Part shown: in pieces, positions 35,242 through 48,400 of the stretch | How positions within the stretch are numbered: the stretch's first letter is position 1 | Layout: each line of letters starts with the position of its first letter | DNA from: Ridgeia piscesae | Lineage: Eukaryota; Annelida; Polychaeta; Sabellida; Siboglinidae | Assembly (NCBI GenBank): GCA_025642075.2 | Contig: JAODUO010000636.1 | Span: 106,001 to 170,000, forward strand | Length of the DNA: 64,000 bases | Direction of reading: 5' to 3' | Notes under the pieces: generated by a model | Seen by the model: only the letters and a program-made list of their open reading frames with translations | Databases searched by the model: none | What the model was told of the DNA's origin: nothing | Position numbers and translations under genes: made by a program

Positions 35242-38200
35242 GTGTGTGTGCGTGTTATATTTTGACCAGTGCCAATATTAACAATAACAAACATTGCATA
35301 AAACCATTCAAATTAATTTATATTTTGTCAATACGGATAAAAACTATATGTATTACTGCATACATATACACAAACACACATTTACATATTCAAACAAACA
35401 ACCACCTTCATACTCACTTGCACACACACACACACATAATAAATATACACACACAAATATATATCTATACTGTTAATAATTGAAATGTATCAACATGTCA
35501 GACGTACTTTCGACCTCGTCGAGAAACAGCCCAAGCCCTAAAAAAAAAGCTCTAAAGAACCTTTTTTTAAAAAATTTCCTGACTAGATTCCCTCCCAAAA
35601 AAAGCAGCATAAAACAACCCCAACACGGCCCCCCCTAATGAACACTTTAACTGCAGTAGACTAGTTAAATTTATCCATCTGACAGCAGGACACAACCAAC
35701 ACACTCTAATGAACACTTTAACTGCAGTAGACTAGTTATTCATCCATCTAGCAGCATAAAACAACCAACATACTCTAATGAACACTTTAACTGCAGTAGA
35801 CTAGTTATTCATCCATCTAGCAGCATAAAACAACCAACACGCTCTAATGAACACTTTAACTGCAGTAGACTAGTTATTCATCCATCTAGCAGCATAAAAC
35901 AACCAACACGCTCTAATGAACACTTTAACTGCAGTAGACTAGTTATTCATCCATCTAGCAGCATAAAACAACCAACACGCTCTAATGAACACTTTAACTG
36001 CAGTAGAGATTTAACAAGAGATTTAACAAGATTGCCACCTAGAGATTCAACTCTAGATGGCAGGTGGACTAGGAAGCCATTTGGCTTATCGAGAGTCCAA
36101 CCTATCTATCTAAGTATACCCCGCCCTTCTTAAGTATATGTCAATTTTATTTTTAAATATATTAACACTGCTAGCTCCTACACAATCAGCTGATAATCTG
36201 TTCCATTCGTTTACTGTTCTTTGTGAAAATGAAAATTTTCTAATATCTAGTCTACATTTCTTCTTTGCTAATGTAACTCCATTTTTCCTTCTCTCTTCCT
36301 TGACTGTGAAAAAAATATTTCTGTCAATATTTTCATATCCATTCAATATTTTAAACACTTCAATCTGATCTCCCCTCAATCTTCTGGTTTCTAAATGTTG
36401 TTAAGCCACATTCTTTTAAAGCATTTCATAACTAATATTCCTGAGTTTTGGTATCATTTTGGTTGCTCTCCCCCTTTTTACTCTTTCTAGCATATCAATA
36501 TCCTTCTTGCGATATGGCCTCCATGCTTGTATACAATATTCTAAGTGAGGCCTTTAAATATTGTTTTATACAGGGTATTATTAGTTCTTTTTTTTTTGTA
36601 CACTATATTTCGCCTAATTAATCCAAGAATTTGGTTTCCCTTTTGCTGCTGCAATTCCACACTGCTCTGATACCTTCATGTCAGCACCAATAGTTAAGCC
36701 CAAGTCCTTTTTCCTTTTAAAGGGAGTATTTAGACAGTATCACCCATTGTATATTGTGCATCTTCATTCCCAGTCCTGTGTGAAGGCACTTACACTTTCC
36801 AAAATTTTAAAAAGCATTTGCCACTTTCAGACCATTCTATCAACTTATTAAGATCATCTTGTAAATGTTTTTATCTGCATCACTTTTAATTTTCCTAAAC
36901 ACTTTTGTGTCGTCCGAAACTTCAACACCTTGCTTGTTATGTCATCATCCAAATCATTGATATATATTAAGAATAAAATAGGTTTCCCCGTACTGATCCC
37001 TGCGGTACTCCACTCAAAACCGCTTTCCAGTTTGAAACCTCCCCCTCAACTACTACTCTTTGTCTTCTACCAATAAGCCATTTTTCTATCCAGTTGATCA
37101 TTCCATTTCCTATGCCATGAGCCTTTTTTAGTAGTCTTTGGTTTTGGCACTTTGTCAAAGGCTTTTTTAAAATCTAAGTAGATTATATCTACTGGTGATC
37201 CTCATCTAGCCACTTTGTGACATCTTCCAAAAAAAATAACATATTTGTTAAGCATGACCTCGCTTTTAAAAAACCCCTGTTGAGATTGGGGTTTTTCAAT
37301 TTATTTTTAACAAGAAAATCCCAAACCCGGTGATCTTTAATTAGTCTTTCTAATAGTTTGCAAATCACCCATGTTAAAATCACTGGTCTATAGTTCTCTG
37401 ACTTGTTTCTCGAACCTTTTTTTAAAAAATGGTATAATGTTTGCTTCTTTCCATTCTAACGGAACTATTCCCTTTCCCCTAATGACAAATTGAACACTGT
37501 TTTGGGGGTATGCTGATTTGTTCTACAATTTCCAATAGTAATTTGGGAGGAATCCCATCCACTCCAGGTGATTTTTTATCCCCTTTATATTTCTTATTTT
37601 CATAGCTACCATTTTTGGGGTTACAATTAGTTGTCCTAAATAGTCAAACCCTTTTCCCCTTTTAACTTAGTCTCAAGTACTGGTAATATACTAATATCTT
37701 CCCTGGTAAACACCGAACTAAAGTACTCATTTAGGTTTTCTGCCAAAATTTAAAAATCCCCTTTGTTATTATGTTTCCATCACTACCTTTTAGAGGACCG
37801 ACCATCCTGAACTTTCTGTTTACTTTGAACATACGCAAAAAAACCTTGTTTTCATGTTTTATATTAAAAGCTATTTTTTGTTCGTAGCTTCCCCTTTTTA
37901 ATTTCTAATTTCAGCTGTAGCTTGATTAAGTGCTTTTTTTATAAATGCTATAGTCTTCTTCACTTCCGGTATGTCTTTTATGTCTTCCACATCATTTGCT
38001 TGTACTTTTTATTTTTCTAATGGCTTCCTTCGATAAGTGTTTCTTCTTTTACCGTTTTCCCCGTTTTTTTTAAGGGGGGCAAATTTGTCAACGACGAGTC
38101 AATTTCACTCTTTAAAAAAATTCCAGCATTCTGTTGCTGTCTTATTCTTTCAGTGTTTTTTCCCGTCTATCTTTGCTAAATATTCCCTCATGTCCTTAAT

Positions 38201-39426
38201 CTTCCTTTGTGAAAATTTTTTCCCGTACCTTATTTTTCTATTCCGTTCTCCCCTTTTCTTTGATGATAAAATGTATCTGGTTGTGATCACTTCCCCCCAG
38301 TGGCTCACATATCTTGACATTATCAACAAATTCCTTTTGTGAGCTCAATACTATGTCTAACACGTTCTTCCCCTGGTTGCTTCTAAACACATGTTGAGAA
38401 AGGAAACTATCTTGTACTAAATTCAAAAACTCTTGATCCTCCCTCCCGGTACTCTGTAGAGATGTCCACTGTAATGCCCTGGTTAAAATCCCCCCTAATA
38501 ATACAGTCCCGTTTACTCACTTCTTTGATAGCTTTGTATTTTTTCATTCTCTTCCCTGCTTATGTTTGGGCTCCGATACACTAACCCAACAGTTAGTGTT
38601 GAGTTTCCTGTAACTATGTTACACCAGACAGCTTCTTCACATTCTGCTTCTTTTTCTAATTTTATTTCATAAGCTTGGATGGATTCTTTAATATATAAAA
38701 TAACCCCGCTTCCCCTTCTTCCTAATCTATCTTTCCTAAACATTCATACCCCGTCATTCCTAATTCGGGATCTGATATATCGGGGGGTTTGGGCCCCAAA
38801 ATTCAGTTATACCTATTAGTGGGGGTCAATATCTTCTACCATAATGTTTAGTTCATTTCTTTTGTTTACTATGCTCCTTGCATTTAAACAAACACATTTA
38901 TAACCAAATTCCGTAGGGCTTTCCAGGCTGTTCTTTGCTGATGTCTTTTTGCTATCTTCATCTATGCCTCTAGTATTTGGATTCTCTGTGTATCCCCCCT
39001 GCGAAACTAGTTTAAAAAGTTGCAACCTGTTCCAACACGTCAAGAAACTCAAAAATGCGTAGACTAGTTATTCATCCATCTAGCAGCATAAAACAACCAA
39101 CACGCTCTAATGAACACTTTAACTGCAGTAGACTAGTTATTCATCCATCTAGCAGCATAAAACAACCAACACACTCTAATAAACACTTTAACTGCAGTAG
39201 ACTAGTTATTCATCCATCTAGCAGCATAAAACAACCAACACCTCTAATACACTTTAACTGCAGTAGACTAGTTATTCATCCATCTAGCAGCATAAAACAA
39301 CCAACACCTCTAATGAACACTTTAACTGCAGTAGACTAGTTATTCATCCATCTAGCAGCATAAAACAACCAACACCTCTAATAAACACTTTAACTGCAGT
39401 AGACTAGTTATTCATCCATCTAGCAG

Positions 39427-39463
<37 letters not shown>

Positions 39464-42400
39464 AGTAGACTAGTTATTCATCCATCTAGCAGCATAAAAC
39501 AACCAACACCTCTAATAAACACTTTAACTGCAGTAGACTAGTTATTCATCCATCTAGCAGCATAAAACAACCAACACCTCTAATGAACACTTTAACTGCA
39601 GTAGACTAGTTATTCATCCATCTAGCAGCATAAAACAACCAACACCTCTAATAAACACTTTAACTGCAGTAGACTAGTTATTCATCCATCTAGCAGCATA
39701 AAACAACCAACACCTCTAATAACCTTTAACTGCAGTAGACTAGTTATTCATCCATCTAGCAGCATAAAACAACCAACACGCTCTAATGAACACTTTAACT
39801 GCAGTAGACTAGTTATTCATCCATCTAGCAGCATAAAACAACCAACACCTCTAATGAACACTTTAACTGCAGTAGACTAGTTATTCATCCATCTAGCAGC
39901 ATAAAACAACCAACACGCTCTAATAACCTTTAACTGCAGTAGACTAGTTATTCATCCATCTAGCAGCATAAAACAACCAACACCTCTAATAACACTTTAA
40001 CTGCAGTAGACTAGTTATTCATCCATCTAGCAGCATAAAACAACCAACACCTCTAATAAACCTTTAACTGCAGTAGACTAGTTATTCATCCATCTAGCAG
40101 CATAAAACAACCAACACCTCTAATAAACACTTTAACTGCAGTAGACTAGTTATTCATCCATCTAGCAGCATAAAACAACCAACACACTCTAATGAACACT
40201 TTAACTGCAGTAGACTAGTTATTCATCCATCTAGCAGCATAAAACAACCAACACGCTCTAATGAACCTTTAACTGCAGTAGACTAGTTATTCATCCATCT
40301 AGCAGCATAAAACAACCAACACCTCTAATACCTTTAACTGCAGTAGACTAGTTATTCATCCATCTAGCAGCATAAAACAACCAACACCTCTAATACACTT
40401 TAACTGCAGTAGACTAGTTATTCATCCATCTAGCAGCATAAAACAACCAACACGCTCTAATGAACACTTTAACTGCAGTAGACTAGTTATTCATCCATCT
40501 AGCAGCATAAAACAACCAACACGCTCTAATGAACACTTTAACTGCAGTAGACTAGTTATTCATCCATCTAGCAGCATAAAACAACCAACACACTCTAATA
40601 AACACTTTAACTGCAGTAGACTAGTTATTCATCCATCTAGCAGCATAAAACAACCAACACGCTCTAATGAACACTTTAACTGCAGTAGACTAGTTATTCA
40701 TCCATCTAGCAGCATAAAACAACCAACACACTCTAATAAACACTTTAACTGCAGTAGACTAGTTATTCATCCATCTAGCAGCATAAAACAACCAACACAC
40801 TCTAATAAACACTTTAACTGCAGTAGACTAGTTATTCATCCATCTAGCAGCATAAAACAACCAACACGCTCTAATGAACACTTTAACTGCAGTAGACTAG
40901 TTATTCATCCATCTAGCAGCATAAAACAACCAACACACTCTAATAAACACTTTAACTGCAGTAGACTAGTTATTCATCCATCTAGCAGCATAAAACAACC
41001 AACACGCTCTAATGAACACTTTAACTGCAGTAGACTAGTTATTCATCCATCTAGCAGCATAAAACAACCAACACACTCTAATGAACACTTTAACTGCAGT
41101 AGACTAGTTATTCATCCATCTAGCAGCATAAAACAACCAACACGCTCTAATAAACACTTTAACTGCAGTAGACTAGTTATTCATCCATCTAGCAGCATAA
41201 AACAACCAACACGCTCTAATGAACACTTTAACTGCAGTAGACTAGTTATTCATCCATCTAGCAGCATAAAACAACCAACACACTCTAATGAACACTTTAA
41301 CTGCAGTAGACTAGTTATTCATCCATCTAGCAGCATAAAACAACCAACACGCTCTAATAAACACTTTAACTGCAGTAGACTAGTTATTCATCCATCTAGC
41401 AGCATAAAACAACCAACACACTCTAATGAACACTTTAACTGCAGTAGACTAGTTATTCATCCATCTAGCAGCATAAAACAACCAACACGCTCTAATAAAC
41501 ACTTTAACTGCAGTAGACTAGTTATTCATCCATCTAGCAGCATAAAACAACCAACACGCTCTAATAAACACTTTAACTGCAGTAGACTAGTTATTCATCC
41601 ATCTAGCAGCATAAAACAACCAACACGCTCTAATGAACACTTTAACTGCAGTAGACTAGTTATTCATCCATCTAGCAGCATAAAACAACCAACACACTCT
41701 AATGAACACTTTAACTGCAGTAGACTAGTTATTCATCCATCTAGCAGCATAAAACAACCAACACGCTCTAATGAACTCTTTAACTGCAGTAGACTAGTTA
41801 TTCATCCATCTAGCAGCATAAAACAACCAACACGCTCTAATGAACACTTTAACTGCAGTAGACTAGTTATTCATCCATCTAGCAGCATAAAACAACCAAC
41901 ACCTCTAATGAACACTTTAACTGCAGTAGACTAGTTATTCATCCATCTAGCAGCATAAAACAACCAACACGCTCTAATAACACTTTAACTGCAGTAGACT
42001 AGTTATTCATCCATCTAGCAGCATAAAACAACCAACACACTCTAATAAACACTTTAACTGCAGTAGACTAGTTATTCATCCATCTAGCAGCATAAAACAA
42101 CCAACACACTCTAATAACACTTTAACTGCAGTAGACTAGTTATTCATCCATCTAGCAGCATAAAACAACCAACACCTCTAATAACACTTTAACTGCAGTA
42201 GACTAGTTATTCATCCATCTAGCAGCATAAAACAACCAACACTCTAATGAACACTTTAACTGCAGTAGACTAGTTATTCATCCATCTAGCAGCATAAAAC
42301 AACCAACACCTCTAATGAACACTTTAACTGCAGTAGACTAGTTATTCATCCATCTAGCAGCATAAAACAACCAACACCTCTAATAACACTTTAACTGCAG

Positions 42401-45400
42401 TAGACTAGTTATTCATCCATCTAGCAGCATAAAACAACCAACACGCTCTAATAACACTTTAACTGCAGTAGACTAGTTATTCATCCATCTAGCAGCATAA
42501 AACAACCAACACACTCTAATGAACACTTTAACTGCAGTAGACTAGTATTCATCCATCTAGCAGCATAAAACAACCAACACGCTCTAATGAACACTTTAAC
42601 TGCAGTAGACTAGTTATTCATCCATCTAGCAGCATAAAACAACCAACACGCTCTAATAACACTTTAACTGCAGTAGACTAGTTATTCATCCATCTAGCAG
42701 CATAAAACAACCAACACGCTCTAATAACACTTTAACTGCAGTAGACTAGTTATTCATCCATCTAGCAGCATAAAACAACCAACACCTCTAATGAACACTT
42801 TAACTGCAGTAGACTAGTATTCATCCATCTAGCAGCATAAAACAACCAACACCTCTAATAACACTTTAACTGCAGTAGACTAGTTATTCATCCATCTAGC
42901 AGCATAAAACAACCAACACCTCTAATAACACTTTAACTGCAGTAGACTAGTTATTCATCATCTGCAATACAACATACAACACTAGGTCGTATGACATTTA
43001 GACTCAGTGCTCCTAGCTTATAATCCACTGGCAGCAGAAAACAACCAACATCTAAGATACACTTACTGCATAGGGAGTCTGAGTTACATTCATCATCTTC
43101 TGAAAAACATTTTCTCACACTCAATAACCATGGGTTGAAGACTGTCAACTTACCAGGTGTAGACCTATCATTGGTTGTACAGACTGTCTCACACTTACCA
43201 TGGGTTGTACAGACTGTATCACACTTACCATGGGTTGTACAGACTGTATCACTTACCATGGGTTGTACAGACTGTCTCACACTTACCATGGGTTGTACAG
43301 ACTGTCTCACACTTACCATGGGTTGTACAGACTGTATCACACTTACCATGGGTTGTACAGACTGTATCACACTTACCATGGGTTGTACAGACTGTCTCAC
43401 ACTTACCATGGGTTGTACAGACTGTCTCACACTTACCATGGGTTGTACAGACTGTCTCACACTTACCATGGGTTGTACAGACTGTATCACACTTACCATG
43501 GGTTGTACAGACTGTCTCACACTTACCATGGGTTGTACAGACTGTCTCACATTTACCATGGGTTGTACAGACTGTCTCACACTTACCATGGGTGTACAGA
43601 CTGTATCACACTTACCATGGGTTGTACAGACTGTCTCACACTTACCATGGGTTGTACAGACTGTATCACACTTACCATGGGTTGTACAGACTGTCTCCAC
43701 TTACCATGGGTTGTACAGACTGTCTCACACTTACCATGGGTTGTACAGACTGTCTCACACTTACCATGGGTTGTACAGACTGTCTCACACTTACCATGGG
43801 TTGTACAGACTGTCTCACACTTACCATGGGTTGTACAGACTGTCTCACACTTACCATGGGTTGTACAGACTGTCTCACACTTACCATGGGTTGTACAGAC
43901 TGTCTCACACTTACCATGGGTTGTACAGACTGTCTCACACTTACCATGGGTTGTACAGACTGCAATCACACTCTACCATGGGTTGTACAGACTGTCTCAC
44001 ACTTACCATGGGTTGTACAGACTGTATCACACTTACCATGGGTTGTACAGACTGTATCAAACTTACCATGGGTTGTACAGACTGTCTCACACTTACCATG
44101 GGTTGTACAGACTGTCTCACACTTACCAGGGGTTTACAGACTTCTCCATTACCAGGGTTGTACAACTTCTCACACTTACCATGTAAGACTGTATACACTT
44201 ACCATGGGTTGTACAGATGTCTCCACTTACCATGGGTTGTACAGACTGTCTCACACTTACAGGTTTTAAGACTTCTACACTTCCAGGGGACAGACTGTTA
44301 ATTACCATGGGTTGTACAGACGTCTCACACTTACCAACAGACTGTCTAATTAAACAAATGTCTCAACTACCATGGGTTTACAGACTTCTCACATTACCAT
44401 GGGTTGTACAACCAACACACTTACCATTGACAGACTTTAACTTCCAGGGGAAAACTGTCTCACATTACCATGGGTTTACAGACTGTATCCATTACAACAG
44501 ACTTCTCACACTTACCATTTTTAAGACTTCTCACATTACCATGGGTGTACAGACTGTCTAATTACCATGGGTGCAGCTGATCACACTTACCATGGGTGAC
44601 AGACTGTCTAACTACCATGGACAACTTTACACTTACCATGGGTTGTACAGATGTCTCCACTTACCATGGGTAAATACAACTGTCTCACACTTAATTTTTA
44701 AGACTTCTCACACTTACCAGGGGTTTTACAGACTGTCTCACACTTACCATGGGTTGTACAACTGTCTCACACTTACCATGGGTTGTACAGACTGTCTCAC
44801 ACTTACCATGGGTTGTACAGACTGTCTCACACTTACCATGGGTTGTACAGACTGTCTCACATTTACCATGGGTTGTACAGACTGTCTCACACTTACCATG
44901 CGGAGAATCATGACGAGTTTTGGACCAAAGTAGCTGCTCGCTGAGAAGTCTCGTAGCACTCGGATGTAGAGGAAGACACAGTTGATGCAGTAGATGACCT
45001 TTGACTCGTAGAAGAGGGAGGGGGAGAACCGCATGATGAACCCAATGACCGCGAGAACAAGGATGAGCAGGTCCATTCTGTTGAAGATGGAGAAGTGCCA
45101 CCAGTCTTGTATTCGCACCCACGTAGACTCTGCATTCGATGTAAAGAACACCTGTCAATCAAAACACCTGTCAATCAAACACATGTCAATCAAACACATG
45201 TCAATCAAACACATGTCAATCAAACATCTATCAATCCAAACACCTGTCAATCAAACACTTGCCAATCAAAACAACTGTCAATCAAAACAACTGTCAATCA
45301 AACACCTGTCAACAAAAAACAACTGTAAATAAAAACTGCTTTCTATTAAAACAAATTGCAATCATACTTGCTGAATTGACGATACATCTTTGTCAAATTT

Positions 45401-48400
45401 AACATAATTTTAGGGAAGTGCACAAATAGCATAACATACTTTATGGATGATCCATGATCATACTTCTAAAAAATGGACAAATATGCTTTATGGGTAATCA
45501 TGTATTTTACTGTATATGGAGGTATACCATTTTATTGTTGTTATGGAATTAACATACAATGCTGTCTGGTTCGAATTTTAAATAAATATTATTTAATACA
45601 CCAGATTTAGCTGTAAATTTGTCAAAGGATGCATGTCCAAAATATCAGCACTCTGTTTATATGTATGTGTGTGTGTTCATGTGTGTTCATGTGTGTATGT
45701 GTGTTAAAATGTGTATGTGTCGGCACCAAAAGCTAAATAAGTTTTAAAATACACCCACAGATAACACTAAACAAATATTGCCTTTTAATGCACACTGTTA
45801 ACTTCATGTAGAATACAAAAAACAGTGTTTCTCAGAAAAAAATTGCTGTTTCTTACAAACATATTGTCAGTTACAGGCCAAAATTTATAATTTTCACTCA
45901 ATAATAAATGTCATTGTTCTGTAAGAACGGCATTATGGGTTTTCAGAAGACTTAAGAAACCCATTTCTTTCTCACACTCATGTCACCCTGTTCCACTGTG
46001 TACAGTTTACCACCAGCCTGTAGATTTACCTGTCTCACTTCCTCAACAAGCATCGTGGCTATCCAAACTATGACAATCCACTCAGCCACTGTTATTGTCG
46101 GGCGGAAGGCAAAGAGGATGACGTAGGAGTAATAGGCCAGGAACACAAAGTACATCAGCTGGAACAAAAACAACACATTCAAGTTAGGATCATCAAAACA
46201 TTACAGTACCATATAATCTCCTATTGACTCTCACTACCCAATGGCTATGCCCCACCATTCTACAGTGGTGAAACCATGCACAACAAATATTATGCTGCTG
46301 GTGAAACGATGCACAATAAATTTCAGATGTGAATCTGGGCTTTAAAATGTTAAATATATTGTAATACCCCATGAAGCCATCTTGCAGATGTTTGCTACAA
46401 AAAGTGGAAACATAAGAAATCATTTTTTTTAAATTCAGTAATTAATGGTTTACACCAGTGTAAGGTTTGTGCTGGATGTCAGACAAATGTACAGCATTAC
46501 AGCTAAACAGTTGAAACATTTTTGTGTGGTTTCTTGCATAAAATTACTGAAATGGATGTCATGTCACGTCAAATAAAAAGACTTTGGGAAACTGTGTTCT
46601 GTATCTATATAGAACCACTCAGAAGACGTCCAGTTTCACAAGATTTCTATCATTGCCAATTGCAAGTTAATATGCATAAACATTTCTTTTATTGAGGGGA
46701 TAGTTAATTTATTATAAGCTGTTTTCTGTTACACTGGAGTATAACAATGACATACACACCCAAGTTATCAACACATCAAGTATCTTATTTACTAATTAGG
46801 ATATTTCATATCTCTGTTGAGGAACTACTTTATTGAAATTAACTGATACTGGTAAATAGATTAAAACAAACAAATCTGTCTATAGCACTATCATTTGTAA
46901 TTTAGAATGTGAAATAATTCTGTTTGTTACCACGTTGCCTGTAAACTTTGCAACTGGAGCTTGAAAGAAGGTGGTAAACTTCTGCCACGGTGTCAGTTTG
47001 ACCATGACCCCGTTGGAGTCAACTTTCTCGAAGGTCACGGAGAAGAAGATAAACAGAGGACACAACACGCCCAGGATGACCTGTGAACATACACAACACA
47101 CCCAGGATGACCTGTGAACATACACAACACGCCCAGGATGACCTGTGAACATACACAACACGCCCAGGATGACCTGTGAACATACACAACACGCCCAGGA
47201 TGACCTGTGAACATACACAACACGCCCAGGATGACCTGTGAACATACACAACACGCCCAGGATGACCTGTGAACATATACAACACCCCCAGGATGACCTG
47301 TGAACATATACAACACACCCAGGATGACATGTGAACATACACAACACACCCAGGATGACCTGTGGACATACACAACATGCCTAAGATGACCCATGGACAT
47401 AAACAACACACCCAGGATGACCTGTGAACATATACAACACACCCAGGATGACCTGTGGACATAAACAACACACCCAGGATAACCTGAGAACATATACAAC
47501 ACGCCCAGGATAACCTGAGAACATATACAACACGCCCAGGATGACCTGTGAACATACACAACACGCCCAGGATGACCTGTGAACATATACAACATGCCCA
47601 GTATGACCTGTGAACATACAGAACACACCCAGGATGACCTGTGAACATACACAACACGGCCAGGATGACCTGTGAACATACACAACACGCCCAGGATGAC
47701 CTGTGAACATACACAACACACCCAGGATGACCTGTGAACATACACAACACACCCAGGACGACCTATGAACATACACAACACGGCCAGGATGACCTGTGAA
47801 CATACACAACACACCCAGGATGACCTGTGAACATACACAACACGCCCAGGATGACCTGTGAACATACACAACACACCCAGGATGACCTGTGAACATACAC
47901 AACACCCCAGGATGACCTGTGAACATACACAACACACCCAGGATGACCTGTGAACATACACAACACACCCAGGATGACCTGTGAACATACACAACACACC
48001 CAGGATGACCTGTGAACATACACAACACGGCCAGGATGACCTGTGAACATACACAACACACCCAGGATGACCTGTGAACATACACAACACGGCCAGGATG
48101 ACCTGTGAACATACACAACACACCCAGGATGACCTGAGAACATACACAACACACCCAGGATGACCTGTGAACATACACAACACACCCAGGATGACCTGAG
48201 AACATACACAACACACCCAGGATGACCTGTGAACATACACAACACACCCAGGATGACCTGAGAACATACACAACACGGCCAGGATGACCTGTGACTACAA
48301 AACCCTACAACACAAACGCCAGGATGACCTGTGAACATACACAACACACCCAGGATGACCTGTGAACATACACAACACACCCAGGATAACCTGAGAACAT

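Noticed and set aside
35630..42957. CRISPR-like array of regular repeats
   Set aside because: The units are head-to-tail with no unique spacers, in a eukaryotic intron. The same holds for every array in the window.
43135..44301. Three overlapping plus-strand frames of 328-388 codons
   Set aside because: They are readings of the 30-bp array; three frames are open at once, as expected for a stop-free repeat.
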